This document shows positions 7,547-14,148 of a stretch of 14,202 nt of DNA, in pieces. The position numbers and the translations under genes are program-made. The notes below the pieces were generated by a model. It did no database searches, was not told where the DNA came from, and was given only the letters and a program-made list of their open reading frames with translations. This stretch comes from an uncultured Atopobium sp. (GTDB lineage Bacteria; Actinomycetota; Coriobacteriia; Coriobacteriales; Atopobiaceae). The stretch is from NCBI GenBank assembly GCA_900555335.1, contig USKU01000024.1:1-14202 (forward strand). The letters are read 5' to 3'. Each line of letters opens with the position of its first letter. Positions within the stretch are counted from its first letter, which is position 1.

Positions 7547-7637
7547 AGTTGCTCCTTTTCTTACTCCGAAGAGACAGATACAGAGTTTATTTTACCAAAA
7601 GTGCAGGTATGTTATACGTCACGCAGTTCATCCACAG

Positions 7638-7669
7638 AAAAACCGCCTCTTCTTTTCAGAAAAGGCGGT
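7638..7669 (-). terminator. Intrinsic terminator of the lyase operon
   Basis: Stem 7642-7653 with 7658-7669 (ACCGCCT/AGGCGGT plus TTCT/AGAA, one mismatch, loop TTTC). The minus strand continues with a T run to 7638. It is about 25 bp past the KDPG-aldolase stop and separates the catabolic operon from ftsE. Confidence 0.87.
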
Positions 7670-7694
7670 CTAACAATCGCAAGAAAAGCGTTAC

Positions 7695-8345
7695 TTATGC
7701 AGTCTGCATCTTTGCACGTGTCTCATCAATGATGGCACGTACCTTAGCTGCGTTAGCGGCAATCTCCTCTTTTGAGCCCTTAGTAAGCAGGCTTCCCATG
7801 CCGCAGCAATCAACGCCACGCTCAAGCCACTCAGCAAGGTTGTCAAGATTAATGCCGCCAGAAGCCATCAGAGGCATCCAAGGAGTTGGGGTCTTAAAGA
7901 GGTTAACCAGCTCAGGACCATAGACGTTAGAAATTGGGAAGCACTTAATAAAGGCAGCGCCCATCTCAAGACTGTGATTTGCCTCGGTCATAGTAGTGCA
8001 ACCAGGTGCGTAAGGAATCTGATACAGGTTACACATACGAGCAACCTCATCAGAGCCGCAGTTAGCAACAATGAACTGAGCGCCAGCCATGATAGCAAGA
8101 CGAGCAGTTGTTGGCTCCATAACGGTACCTGCACCAACAATCATCTTGTCGCCAAGACGCTCTCTAATTGCAGCAATAACCTCGCCTGCGTTTGGCAGGG
8201 TATAGCTGATCTCCATTGCATGAACGCCGCCTTCAGCAAGACCCTCAGCAATTTCAATACCACGCTCAACCGTTGGGACGCGAACAACTGCAAACGCACA
8301 GGTATCTACCAGTGCCTGAGAAACAGCAGCTTTCTGCATCTTCAT
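7695..8345 (-). CDS. KDPG/KHG-aldolase-family class I aldolase
   Basis: 216 residues, the normal length of the 2-keto-3-deoxy-6-phosphogluconate (KDPG)/4-hydroxy-2-oxoglutarate aldolase family. These enzymes cleave 2-keto-3-deoxy acid phosphates to pyruvate and an aldehyde. The Schiff-base lysine is K134 in FIKCFPISNVYGPE and the general base is E45 in AMEISYTLP; both positions fit those of E. coli Eda. GAGTV (71-75) and the phosphate-site region LMASGGINLDN follow. The arginine that follows the catalytic Glu in Eda is absent (YTLP instead), as is common in Gram-positive family members, so substrate preference may differ from KDPG. An ATG at 8354 touches the Shine-Dalgarno AAGGAG (8360-8355) and cannot be used; ATG 8345 is 9 nt away and is my start. 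It is the last gene of the operon, 72 bp after the DapA-family gene. Confidence 0.9.
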   Translation of the reverse strand: MKMQKAAVSQALVDTCAFAVVRVPTVERGIEIAEGLAEGGVHAMEISYTLPNAGEVIAAIRERLGDKMIVGAGTVMEPTTARLAIMAGAQFIVANCGSDEVARMCNLYQIPYAPGCTTMTEANHSLEMGAAFIKCFPISNVYGPELVNLFKTPTPWMPLMASGGINLDNLAEWLERGVDCCGMGSLLTKGSKEEIAANAAKVRAIIDETRAKMQTA

Positions 8346-8369
8346 ATACAACATCTCCTTGTAAATGTA

Positions 8370-8398
8370 TCTCGCTCTACCCTATTGAGCTGGCGAGA
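8370..8398. repeat. Intercistronic hairpin between the two lyase genes
   Basis: TCTCGC (8370-8375) and GCGAGA (8393-8398) are reverse complements with a 17-nt loop. There is no U tail, so it is not an obvious terminator; an mRNA-processing or stability role is possible. Confidence 0.3.
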
Positions 8399-8417
8399 AA
8401 CCCGTCATTTTTGATTC

Positions 8418-9314
8418 TTAGTTATGAGCAATTCCGTAATGGTCAAGCATTGCATAGATCTTCTCGTCAACACCCTCTGCAACCTCAGTAACAGGGAAAC
8501 GAGCAGGACCAACAGGGTATCCTGCAAGCTCAAGAGAACGCTTAAGCGTCTGAGGAGTGCTCCCAAGGTGAAGGATGTCGCGAATTGGCTCAATCTCTGC
8601 CTGCAGGCGAGCTGCTGCTGATGCATTTCCTGCCTCAAGAGCTTTCCAAAGGTCAACGACAACCTTGGTAATAAGGTTTGCGGTACCGGCAATAGTACCC
8701 TGAGCTCCAAGAGCATGAGCCTCAGAGATCTTTCCGTCAGAGCCAACAAGTACGTCTACGTCGTGACCAGCGGCAGCGTCCAGATAATCCTTGAGGTTAT
8801 CAATGTTTCCGGAGCTGTCCTTAATGCCCTTGATGTTTTCAATGGTTACCAGCTGCTCAACAGCCTCTTTAGAGATGTTTTTGCCAGTTCCCTTAGGAAT
8901 GTTGTACAGAAGGACAGGAATCTTAACACTTGCCGCAACCGTCTTGAAGTACTCAACCAGCTGCTGGTCAGAAATGCCCAGGAAGTAAGGGTTGATAACG
9001 GAAAGTGCATCGGCGCCAATTGCCTCTGCTTCACGACTCATGTAGAGAGCCTCTTTTGTTGAGCATGCGCCGGTTCCTACGTAAACAGGAAGACGACCAG
9101 CGGTTTTCTCGATAATAAACTTGGAGAACTTGATCTTCTCGTCAGGGTTACAAACGTGGAACTCGCCGTTAGAGCCAAACGTAAAGATGCCGTCTGCGCC
9201 CTCGGAGATGAGCTTTTCCAGAAGCTGCTCAGCGGCTTCGTAGTTGATAGACTGCTCTTCATCGCGGTTAAACGGCGTAACCATAGGAACAATAACGCCC
9301 TTAAATGTTGACAT
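8418..9314 (-). CDS. Dihydrodipicolinate synthase/N-acetylneuraminate lyase family protein
   Basis: 298 residues forming a full-length class I aldolase TIM barrel of the DapA/NanA family. K165 in IKGIKDSSG is the Schiff-base lysine, Y137 in LLYNIPKGTG the proton-relay tyrosine. The carboxylate-binding loop reads GSNGEF (47-52), where DapA usually has GTTGE and NanA GSTGE; a Ser-Asn pair occurs in 4-hydroxy-2-oxoglutarate-aldolase-like branches. The arginine after the YNIP motif used by DapA to bind the dicarboxylic substrate is replaced (PKGTG rather than PGRTG). With that and the setting beside a PTS and a KDPG-type aldolase, I infer a sugar-acid lyase rather than lysine biosynthesis. The GAGGAG ribosome-binding site lies 5 nt before ATG 9314. 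It is flanked by the broken SIS gene (38 bp) and the second aldolase. Confidence 0.9.
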   Translation of the reverse strand: MSTFKGVIVPMVTPFNRDEEQSINYEAAEQLLEKLISEGADGIFTFGSNGEFHVCNPDEKIKFSKFIIEKTAGRLPVYVGTGACSTKEALYMSREAEAIGADALSVINPYFLGISDQQLVEYFKTVAASVKIPVLLYNIPKGTGKNISKEAVEQLVTIENIKGIKDSSGNIDNLKDYLDAAAGHDVDVLVGSDGKISEAHALGAQGTIAGTANLITKVVVDLWKALEAGNASAAARLQAEIEPIRDILHLGSTPQTLKRSLELAGYPVGPARFPVTEVAEGVDEKIYAMLDHYGIAHN

Positions 9315-9352
9315 TCAAACTCCTCTGTATGCTTTACAGTGTTTACTTGGGG

Positions 9353-9960
9353 TTATTTACCCTCGCGAATAGATGCGCCAAGAGCTCCGCCTGGATGCCA
9401 CTTAACGTACTGCTCTGGATTAAGGCCATACTCGTTCTGGAGCAGGATAGAGAGGCACTGAAGCTCCATGATCTCGGCCAGGATAGAAGCACGTGGAGGC
9501 TTGTTCATGGAATCGCCCTCCTGCTCAACGCCTGCAATGAGAGCAACCTCTGCCTCGTTTGCCAGCCAAGAGTTTGGATTGCCGGTCAGCGCAATAATGT
9601 GCACGCCAACGTTTTTAAGGCAGGTAACGGTAGCCTTGAGCTCGCCTGTCTCGCCGGAGTTGGAAATAGCAATGACTACGTCACCAGGACGAGTCTGACC
9701 AGCAGATCCGTGAACGCACTCGGTACCGTGAAGCTCATAGGTTGGAGTTCCGGTTGACGAGAAGAGCGATGCAGCATAACCGGAGACGTGACCTGGCTTA
9801 CCAATACCGGTTACATGCAGACGGCCGCCCTTTGCCTCTGCGTCCAAAATAAGCTTTTAGCTGCGGAAAACGCATCAAAATCAATGCTCTCTACATACTA
9901 ATGGAGCGACTTTCCCTCAATGGAGAGAAACTCCTGAACCTGCTCTTTTTCAGTTGCCAT
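9353..9960 (-). pseudogene. SIS-domain sugar-phosphate isomerase (KpsF/GutQ-like, no CBS domains), inactivated
   Basis: The original gene starts at ATG 9960, with AAGGAG 5 nt upstream, and reads MATEKEQVQEFLSIEGKSLH before an in-frame TAG at 9900-9898. Past the TAG the same frame continues sensibly (YVESIDFDAFSAAKSL) until about 9853-9848, where one base is missing. The reading then has to shift to reach LDAEAKGGRLHVTGIGKPGHV and the rest of the protein to 9353. The downstream part is a clear SIS domain: GIGKPGH, SSTGTP, the ELHGTECVHG motif, ISNSGETGEL for sugar-phosphate binding, and a C-terminal KWHPGGALG as in arabinose-5-phosphate isomerases. With the TAG reverted to a sense codon and one base restored, the protein would be about 203 residues, a normal single-domain length. 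A TTG at 9847 opens the remaining frame but lacks the N-terminal helix and a ribosome-binding site. Two lesions make a sequencing error unlikely, though not impossible. Confidence 0.85.
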
Positions 9961-10016
9961 AACAACTCCTTATCTGTCTGTGAGTCCAAGCTCAAAGACA
10001 CTTACTACGCAATGAA

Positions 10017-10616
10017 TTAACGCGTCTCTTTGACCTTGTGCTGAGCCATAAGCTGCTCAATCTGCTCTTGAATTTCATCAAGAGTGGAGGCCATAAAAGG
10101 ACGGTTGATGTCTACAAATTCAAATCCTGAAGGATGACTTACCCAAGCGCCTTCAAGAAGCAGACGCAACGCCTTGCCCTGTCGGATGAGTTTGTAGCTT
10201 TTAATCTTGGTATAAGGAACGACAAGTGCTTTTCTCTTGTCGGATTTTGCAAAGATAAATACATGTTTCTGTCCAAAATCAATAACATGAATACCGCTGG
10301 CAAAACGACTAAAACGCTTTCCCATGGCACGTGACGCAAACCACGTAATGGTGAGCCCTGCAATAACGCCAACAAGACCCAAAATGTTGCCGCTTACATT
10401 GGCGTAAACCCAAAAGAAAAATGTCAGAGCGAGAGCAGCAAACGCCATGAGCAAGTACAGAATTCCCTGAACCATCAAACGAGTTCTATCTTCAAGAACT
10501 TCTAGAACTAGCTGATCTTTGGGAAGCTCTGGAGCAGGCTGTTTGTCAACGCTGAGGCCAAACATATCGCCAAGCACTGACTCAGTAACACTTTTGTTGT
10601 TCTTCTCGTCTGCCAT
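10017..10616 (-). CDS. Uncharacterised two-helix membrane protein with a cytosolic C-terminal domain
   Basis: 199 residues and no family that I recognise with certainty. A polar N-terminus (1-48) precedes two transmembrane helices at about 50-71 and 77-97. A basic stretch (RAMGKRFSRF, 96-105) follows, then a roughly 100-residue cytosolic domain of alternating short strands (IHVIDFGQKHVFIFAK, LVVPYTKIKSYKLI, LRLLLEGAW) and a final helix rich in Glu and Gln. This pattern resembles the PH-like domains of small bacterial membrane proteins, but that is only a fold guess. The Shine-Dalgarno AAGGA lies 6 nt before ATG 10616. It sits between the PTS terminator and the SIS pseudogene (56-bp gap, no terminator), so it is probably co-transcribed with the lyase genes. 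Whether it belongs functionally to the catabolic set or merely shares the transcript is unknown. Confidence 0.8.
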   Translation of the reverse strand: MADEKNNKSVTESVLGDMFGLSVDKQPAPELPKDQLVLEVLEDRTRLMVQGILYLLMAFAALALTFFFWVYANVSGNILGLVGVIAGLTITWFASRAMGKRFSRFASGIHVIDFGQKHVFIFAKSDKRKALVVPYTKIKSYKLIRQGKALRLLLEGAWVSHPSGFEFVDINRPFMASTLDEIQEQIEQLMAQHKVKETR

Positions 10617-10640
10617 GTTTTTCCTTGTTGTGAAGCTTTT

Positions 10641-10674
10641 AAAAGGGCGCCCGCGGGCTTTCCACGAGCGCCCT
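10641..10674 (-). terminator. Terminator or attenuator after the PTS EIIC gene
   Basis: On the minus strand a 13-bp stem (10674-10662 with 10656-10644, two G-U pairs, 5-nt loop) is followed by only four T residues and then AAAA. The stem is strong and the U tract short, so partial readthrough into the membrane-protein and lyase genes is plausible. Confidence 0.7.
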
Positions 10675-10715
10675 AAGAAACCGTAGAACTGAGTAGGTAC
10701 TACAGAAATCTAGGC

Positions 10716-12005
10716 TTAGGCAAGACCAAAGAGTGAGCCGATGCCGTAGATGATAGAACCAACGATGTTGTAGTCAACGTTAGGGAAGGATGCCTCTGCA
10801 ATTCCCAGCTGAGCAAATGCAGGATAGAGAATCAGAGGACCAGCGGTCAGGAAGATGCCAACCAGGAAGGAGCCAAGAAGGGCACCACGCCATCCACCGT
10901 AAGCGTAACCACAAACGCCACAAGTACCACCAGAGAAGAAGCAGATGCCTGCTGCAGGAATCATGATGGTTGGGCTGTGGAATGCAACCATGAGTGCCAT
11001 TGCGACAAGGCCGCCAAGGAAGGAGCCAATGAAGCCGATGATGACAGCGTTTGGTGCAAATGGGAAGATTGCAGGACAATCGACTGCAGGACGTGCATCT
11101 GGAATGAGCTTCTCGGAGATGCCGACAAATGCAGCGGTGATCTCAGCGATGAACTGACGGACGCCGTAAACAAGGACGGACATACCAGCGGCAAACTGAA
11201 GACCAGCGAGGAATGGCCAAATCCACCACATATCGTTACCAAAGTAGCTGGTGAATGGCTTGTTGTTTGCAAGGGTGTCGCCAAAGTGACCGGTGACAAG
11301 GCATGCAATAGTAACAACGTAGAACAGAACAATCATGAAGAGAGCAACGGAGAAGACAAAGTCCTTGAAGAGCTTGAAGAACTCTGGGAGCTCCTTAGCC
11401 TCTTTCTCGCCGTCCTCCTCATTCTTCTTATCGAAGAGCTTTCCAACGTAACCGGAGAATGCATAACCGATGCAGTTGAAGTGGCCGATTGCGATAGAGT
11501 CTCCACCAACAAGCTTAGTTACGAATGGCTGGCACAATGAAGGCAGTGCAACACCGCAGAAGCCGAGGATGACGCCACCAAGAACAATAGTGACCCACAT
11601 TGGGAGACCAAGAGCAATGAAGACCAGTGCAAGTACGCAGGAGAAGTACAGGAAGTGCTGACCAGTCAAGAAGACGGACTTGAATGGGGTAATCTTGGCA
11701 AACACAAGGTTCATGATGAAGCCAAGGACCATTACAAGAGCAACCTCAGTACCATAGGTATTCAGTGCAAGAGCAGTTGCGACCTCAACCTGGGTTACAA
11801 CGCCCTTAACAGCGAATGCACGACTAAACATGTCGCTGAAGATGTTGACCTGAGCGGACATAGCGCTAGAGCCAATGTTGAAGATCATGAAGCCAATAAT
11901 GGTCTTCACAGTTCCGGAGAAGACGTCCACAGCGGACTTCTTCTGCAGCAAGAGGCCGACAAGAGCAATAATGCCCATGATGACGGCTGTGTCTCTAAGC
12001 TGCAT
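10716..12005 (-). CDS. PTS ascorbate-type (Ula/Sga) transporter subunit EIIC
   Basis: Polytopic permease of a phosphoenolpyruvate-dependent phosphotransferase system, family UlaA/SgaT. From ATG 12005 it has 429 residues and about ten to eleven hydrophobic segments. It shares with E. coli UlaA the N-terminal GTVKTIIGFM (31-40), the segment GVRQFIAEI (281-289), a long stretch ending IPDARPAVDCPAIFPFAPNAVIIGF (around 301-325) and GGWRGALLG. The family is known for ascorbate, but members import other sugars, so the substrate is open. The start is odd: the Shine-Dalgarno AAAGGGA (12036-12030) is 24 nt from ATG 12005 but only 6 nt from an in-frame ATA (12023-12021). The six codons between (ILNTIL) look like the normal N-terminus of this family. 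EIIB lies 160-180 bp upstream, an unusually long gap with a folded RNA. Confidence 0.93.
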   Translation of the reverse strand: MQLRDTAVIMGIIALVGLLLQKKSAVDVFSGTVKTIIGFMIFNIGSSAMSAQVNIFSDMFSRAFAVKGVVTQVEVATALALNTYGTEVALVMVLGFIMNLVFAKITPFKSVFLTGQHFLYFSCVLALVFIALGLPMWVTIVLGGVILGFCGVALPSLCQPFVTKLVGGDSIAIGHFNCIGYAFSGYVGKLFDKKNEEDGEKEAKELPEFFKLFKDFVFSVALFMIVLFYVVTIACLVTGHFGDTLANNKPFTSYFGNDMWWIWPFLAGLQFAAGMSVLVYGVRQFIAEITAAFVGISEKLIPDARPAVDCPAIFPFAPNAVIIGFIGSFLGGLVAMALMVAFHSPTIMIPAAGICFFSGGTCGVCGYAYGGWRGALLGSFLVGIFLTAGPLILYPAFAQLGIAEASFPNVDYNIVGSIIYGIGSLFGLA

Positions 12006-12106
12006 GAGAATTGTATTGAGTATGCGTAATCCCTTTCAGCAAATAAACCGATGAACCTACTCAGATAAGTTCTCTCAATCAAGTGACCAGTACCTCTTGT
12101 CAAAGG

Positions 12107-12166
12107 TTTGGCGAGAGCTCATCGCCGAAGGCAAGGCGTTGCGTATGACGAGAAACTCCCGCCAAA
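12107..12166. other. 60-nt imperfect hairpin in the EIIB-EIIC spacer
   Basis: TTTGGCG (12107-12113) pairs with CGCCAAA (12160-12166). After one mismatch GAG (12115-12117) pairs with CTC (12156-12158). Inside, CTC (12118-12120) can pair with GAG (12150-12152) and CGCC (12123-12126) with GGCG (12135-12138). No U tail follows on either strand, so it is not an ordinary terminator. It may be a processing or stability element that sets EIIC level relative to EIIA and EIIB, or an RNA regulatory element. Confidence 0.55.
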
Positions 12167-12182
12167 AGATACAAAGGGGAGC

Positions 12183-12482
12183 TTATGCGTTGTGCTCTGC
12201 GAGCCAAGCGGTGAGCTTTTCCTTCATCTCTGCCTTATCGACAATGTTGGTGATACCAACTGCAGAAGGAACGCGATCGTCAGCGTTGAGCTCATCAGTA
12301 AGGTCAGACATAGTGATGACAAGATCGCCATTAAAACCAATCAGGGAGTCCAGATTACCGTGCTCAGTTTCAATTGGAAGATCATTCTCTTTGATGACCT
12401 GGTCAATCTTGATCTTGAGCATCATGGAAGAGCCCATACCTGCACGGCAGCAAACCAGTGCGTGGAACTTCTTATCAGCCAT
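12183..12482 (-). CDS. PTS ascorbate-type (Ula/Sga) EIIB component
   Basis: 99 residues, the normal size of a separate cytosolic EIIB of the lactose/ascorbate fold. The phosphoryl-accepting cysteine is C12 in LVCCRAGMGSSMM, aligned with the C-x-x-G-x-GSSM loop of UlaB; a second Cys, C11, precedes it. The protein receives phosphate from EIIA and passes it to the sugar held in EIIC. ATG 12482 overlaps the EIIA stop codon in a TAATG arrangement, giving translational coupling, with AGGT as ribosome-binding site inside the EIIA end. Neighbours EIIA and EIIC complete the three-part enzyme II. Confidence 0.93.
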   Translation of the reverse strand: MADKKFHALVCCRAGMGSSMMLKIKIDQVIKENDLPIETEHGNLDSLIGFNGDLVITMSDLTDELNADDRVPSAVGITNIVDKAEMKEKLTAWLAEHNA

Positions 12483-12937
12483 TACAACCTGCCTTCCTTT
12501 GTGTGAACAAGGTTCACAACATCTTTTGGTGACTGAGCTTTTTCGAGCTGAGCAAAGAAATCAGGATCACTCAGCAATTCAACAAGAGACTGAAGGGCGC
12601 TAAGGTGGCCTTCACTATCTTTTGCTGCAAGTGGGAAAAGAAACTTAACTGGATTGTTGTCTTTGCTACCAAACTCAACGGAATCCTTAAGCACGGTAAT
12701 GCCTACTGCAGGCTCAAGTGCGCCGGACTCAGGACGTGCGTGTGGAAGGGCAACATGCTCGGTAATAACAATATAAGGGCCAAGTTCGTTGACACCTTTA
12801 ATGATGTCATCAACATAGCCCTCAGTTACTTTTTTGTTATCGACGAGTGGTTGCGCAGACTTTCTAATTGCATCTTCCCAGTTAGAAGCTACAACATCGA
12901 ACTGTACCAGGTCTTCGGTAAGGAGATCACTTAACAC
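12482..12937 (-). CDS. PTS EIIA component (mannitol/fructose-type fold, UlaC-like)
   Basis: 151 residues. The active-site histidine is H66 in ITEHVALPHARPE, matching the PHAR/PHGR signature of EIIA type-2 domains such as UlaC. It accepts phosphate from HPr and passes it to EIIB. The frame is open upstream to a GTG at 13021, but that extra 28-residue stretch does not resemble the family, and no ribosome-binding site precedes it. GTG 12937 has AGGT about 7 nt upstream and gives the normal family N-terminus (VLSDLLTEDLVQF). First gene of the operon, read away from the divergent DeoR gene. The long leader (about 160 nt from the candidate promoter) carries no recognisable riboswitch. Confidence 0.9.
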   Translation of the reverse strand: MLSDLLTEDLVQFDVVASNWEDAIRKSAQPLVDNKKVTEGYVDDIIKGVNELGPYIVITEHVALPHARPESGALEPAVGITVLKDSVEFGSKDNNPVKFLFPLAAKDSEGHLSALQSLVELLSDPDFFAQLEKAQSPKDVVNLVHTKEGRL

Positions 12938-13104
12938 AGCGCTACCTTGCCTTTCTTTTAATGAGACACATTGGCTCAAAGCCGTCTCATGACAAGTCTT
13001 TATAACTTGATAATATGCCACGAAACGTTCTTAACTTCAATCAATTTTACTAAAACTGTTATCAAAGTTGTTCGTATTTTCTCAAGGCATCTTTTGTCCA
13101 TCTA

Positions 13105-13132
13105 ACTATACAAATGTTCATGTTTTTATGAA
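13105..13132 (-). promoter_or_regulatory. Candidate promoter of the PTS operon
   Basis: Minus-strand -35 TTCATA (13132-13127) and -10 TATAGT (13110-13105, five of six consensus) are separated by 16 bp. Transcription would start near 13098. The dyad at 13116-13133 covers the -35 and much of the spacer, as expected for a repressor site. Confidence 0.5.
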
Positions 13133-13133
13133 C
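13116..13133. promoter_or_regulatory. Operator-like dyad on the PTS promoter
   Basis: GTTCAT (13116-13121) and ATGAAC (13128-13133) are perfect reverse complements around 6 bp. The site is shared in core (GTTC/GAAC) with the dyad at 13252-13281, suggesting one regulator, probably the adjacent DeoR-family protein. Confidence 0.5.
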
Positions 13134-13235
13134 GTAACTGAAGGTCCTTCTATTATCCCATGTAAAGTTTATATGTTAAATTTTTTATAATCTAAAACAT
13201 TCATATATATTCACACTATTATTTTCCGAAATATC

Positions 13236-13264
13236 TTGATATCCTTCTTCTAATGTTCTATTTT
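13236..13264 (+). promoter_or_regulatory. Candidate promoter of the DeoR-family gene
   Basis: TTGATA (13236-13241, five of six consensus) and TATTTT (13259-13264) with an ideal 17-bp spacer, giving a leader of about 47 nt to ATG 13318. A perfect TATAAT at 13186-13191 is an alternative -10, but has no good -35. Confidence 0.5.
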
Positions 13265-13281
13265 ATTGATGAATGAACATT
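13252..13281. promoter_or_regulatory. Operator-like dyad on the DeoR promoter
   Basis: AATGTTC (13252-13258) and GAACATT (13275-13281) are perfect reverse complements with a 16-bp centre that spans the -10 and the expected transcription start. The position fits autorepression. Confidence 0.45.
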
Positions 13282-13317
13282 CAAAGAAAAAATGTTGCTC
13301 ATAAAGGGAGGGCATTT

Positions 13318-14100
13318 ATGAAAAGGAGTAAGGCTTACGTAGATTCACGTCGCGAGGCAATTACTGAGCTGCTAGAAAAAGAGGGACAGGCAAGCGTTTT
13401 AGAGCTTGCTGATCACTTTGAGGTCTCTTCTTTAACTATCAGACGTGACCTGGACTTTCTTGAGAAGCGCGGCATCCTGACTCGTCAGTATGGCATTGCT
13501 ACCCTGCTTAATCCTTATGGTCGTCCTTCTGGCTCAAGGCAGATTCGCTCTAACAAAGCAATTGCACGTGAGGCTGCTCGCTACGTTGAAGATGGCGATT
13601 GCATCTTTATCAACACCAGCTCTGTTGCTCTTGGCATGCTTGAGTGGATTGATGCTCGCGACGTAACCGTTGTTACTAACAACGGCAAGGCACTGCTGCT
13701 TGAGGACATCCACGACCTTTCTATCATCCTTACTGGCGGTGACATCCGTCCTCCTCGCGCTTCCATGACTGGCGATACCGCTCTTGAGTGCATCCAGCAC
13801 ATTACTGCTGCTAAATGCTTCTTGGGCTGCACGGGTTTCTCGGGAGAATTTGGTCTTACTTCTGCAACAGCTCCTGAGCCAGCAATTAACGCTCAAATGC
13901 TTAAGCGCTCTAGAAAGCACTACGTTGTCGCAGATTCTTCTAAGCTGGGCACAACTTCCAACTTCCAGTTTGGCTCTGCAGAGGATATCGACCTTCTGAT
14001 TACCGATACAGGTGCAACTGACGAGCAGATCAGTGAGCTCAAAGCTGCAGGCCTCAAGGATGCTGTCTGCGTCACTCCTTCTATTCTTCCTGCTAAATAA
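13318..14100 (+). CDS. DeoR-family transcriptional regulator
   Basis: 260 residues, the standard DeoR length. The N-terminal winged helix-turn-helix (about 10-60) has VLELADHFEVSSLTIRRDLDFLEKRGIL (27-54) with the diagnostic TIRRDL. The C-terminal sensor domain (about 75-235), related to ribose-5-phosphate isomerase-like folds, shows VTNNGKAL, LTGGDIRPPRASMTGDTA and FLGCTGFSGEFGLTSATAPEPAINAQMLKRS. This domain generally binds a phosphorylated sugar intermediate. The frame is open from 13273, but ATG 13318 has GGAGGG 5 nt upstream and gives the proper family N-terminus. Divergent from the PTS operon, which it most likely represses until a sugar phosphate from the pathway is present; the dyads in the shared gap are the probable sites. 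An insertion sequence begins 48 bp after its stop. Confidence 0.93.
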   Translation: MKRSKAYVDSRREAITELLEKEGQASVLELADHFEVSSLTIRRDLDFLEKRGILTRQYGIATLLNPYGRPSGSRQIRSNKAIAREAARYVEDGDCIFINTSSVALGMLEWIDARDVTVVTNNGKALLLEDIHDLSIILTGGDIRPPRASMTGDTALECIQHITAAKCFLGCTGFSGEFGLTSATAPEPAINAQMLKRSRKHYVVADSSKLGTTSNFQFGSAEDIDLLITDTGATDEQISELKAAGLKDAVCVTPSILPAK

Positions 14101-14133
14101 GACTAGCGCTTCATCATTTCTTACACGCACAAA

Positions 14134-14146
14134 AAAGGCGGCCTTT
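14134..14146 (+). terminator. Short hairpin after the DeoR gene, possibly a terminator trimmed by the IS
   Basis: AAAGG (14134-14138) and CCTTT (14142-14146) pair around CGG, preceded by an A run. The U tail stops after three T residues and two bases later the IS end begins, so an original longer T run may have been cut by the insertion. Confidence 0.4.
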
Positions 14147-14148
14147 CA

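Larger units (their letters stand above)
12938..13317. other. AT-rich divergent control region between the PTS operon and the DeoR gene
   Basis: 380 bp without a credible gene, markedly richer in A+T than its flanks. It holds a candidate minus-strand promoter for the PTS operon and a plus-strand promoter for the DeoR gene, each overlaid by a GTTC...GAAC dyad. Single GTTC half-sites also occur at about 13027 and 13070. The 28 open codons upstream of the EIIA start are not supported as coding. Confidence 0.7.

Noticed and set aside
12938..13021. N-terminal extension of EIIA to GTG 13021
   Set aside because: The extra 28 residues are not family-like, no ribosome-binding site precedes that GTG, and GTG 12937 gives the normal N-terminus.
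13534..14130. Minus-strand open frame of 198 codons opposite the DeoR gene
   Set aside because: Antisense shadow of a clear DeoR-family protein, without a ribosome-binding site or family features.
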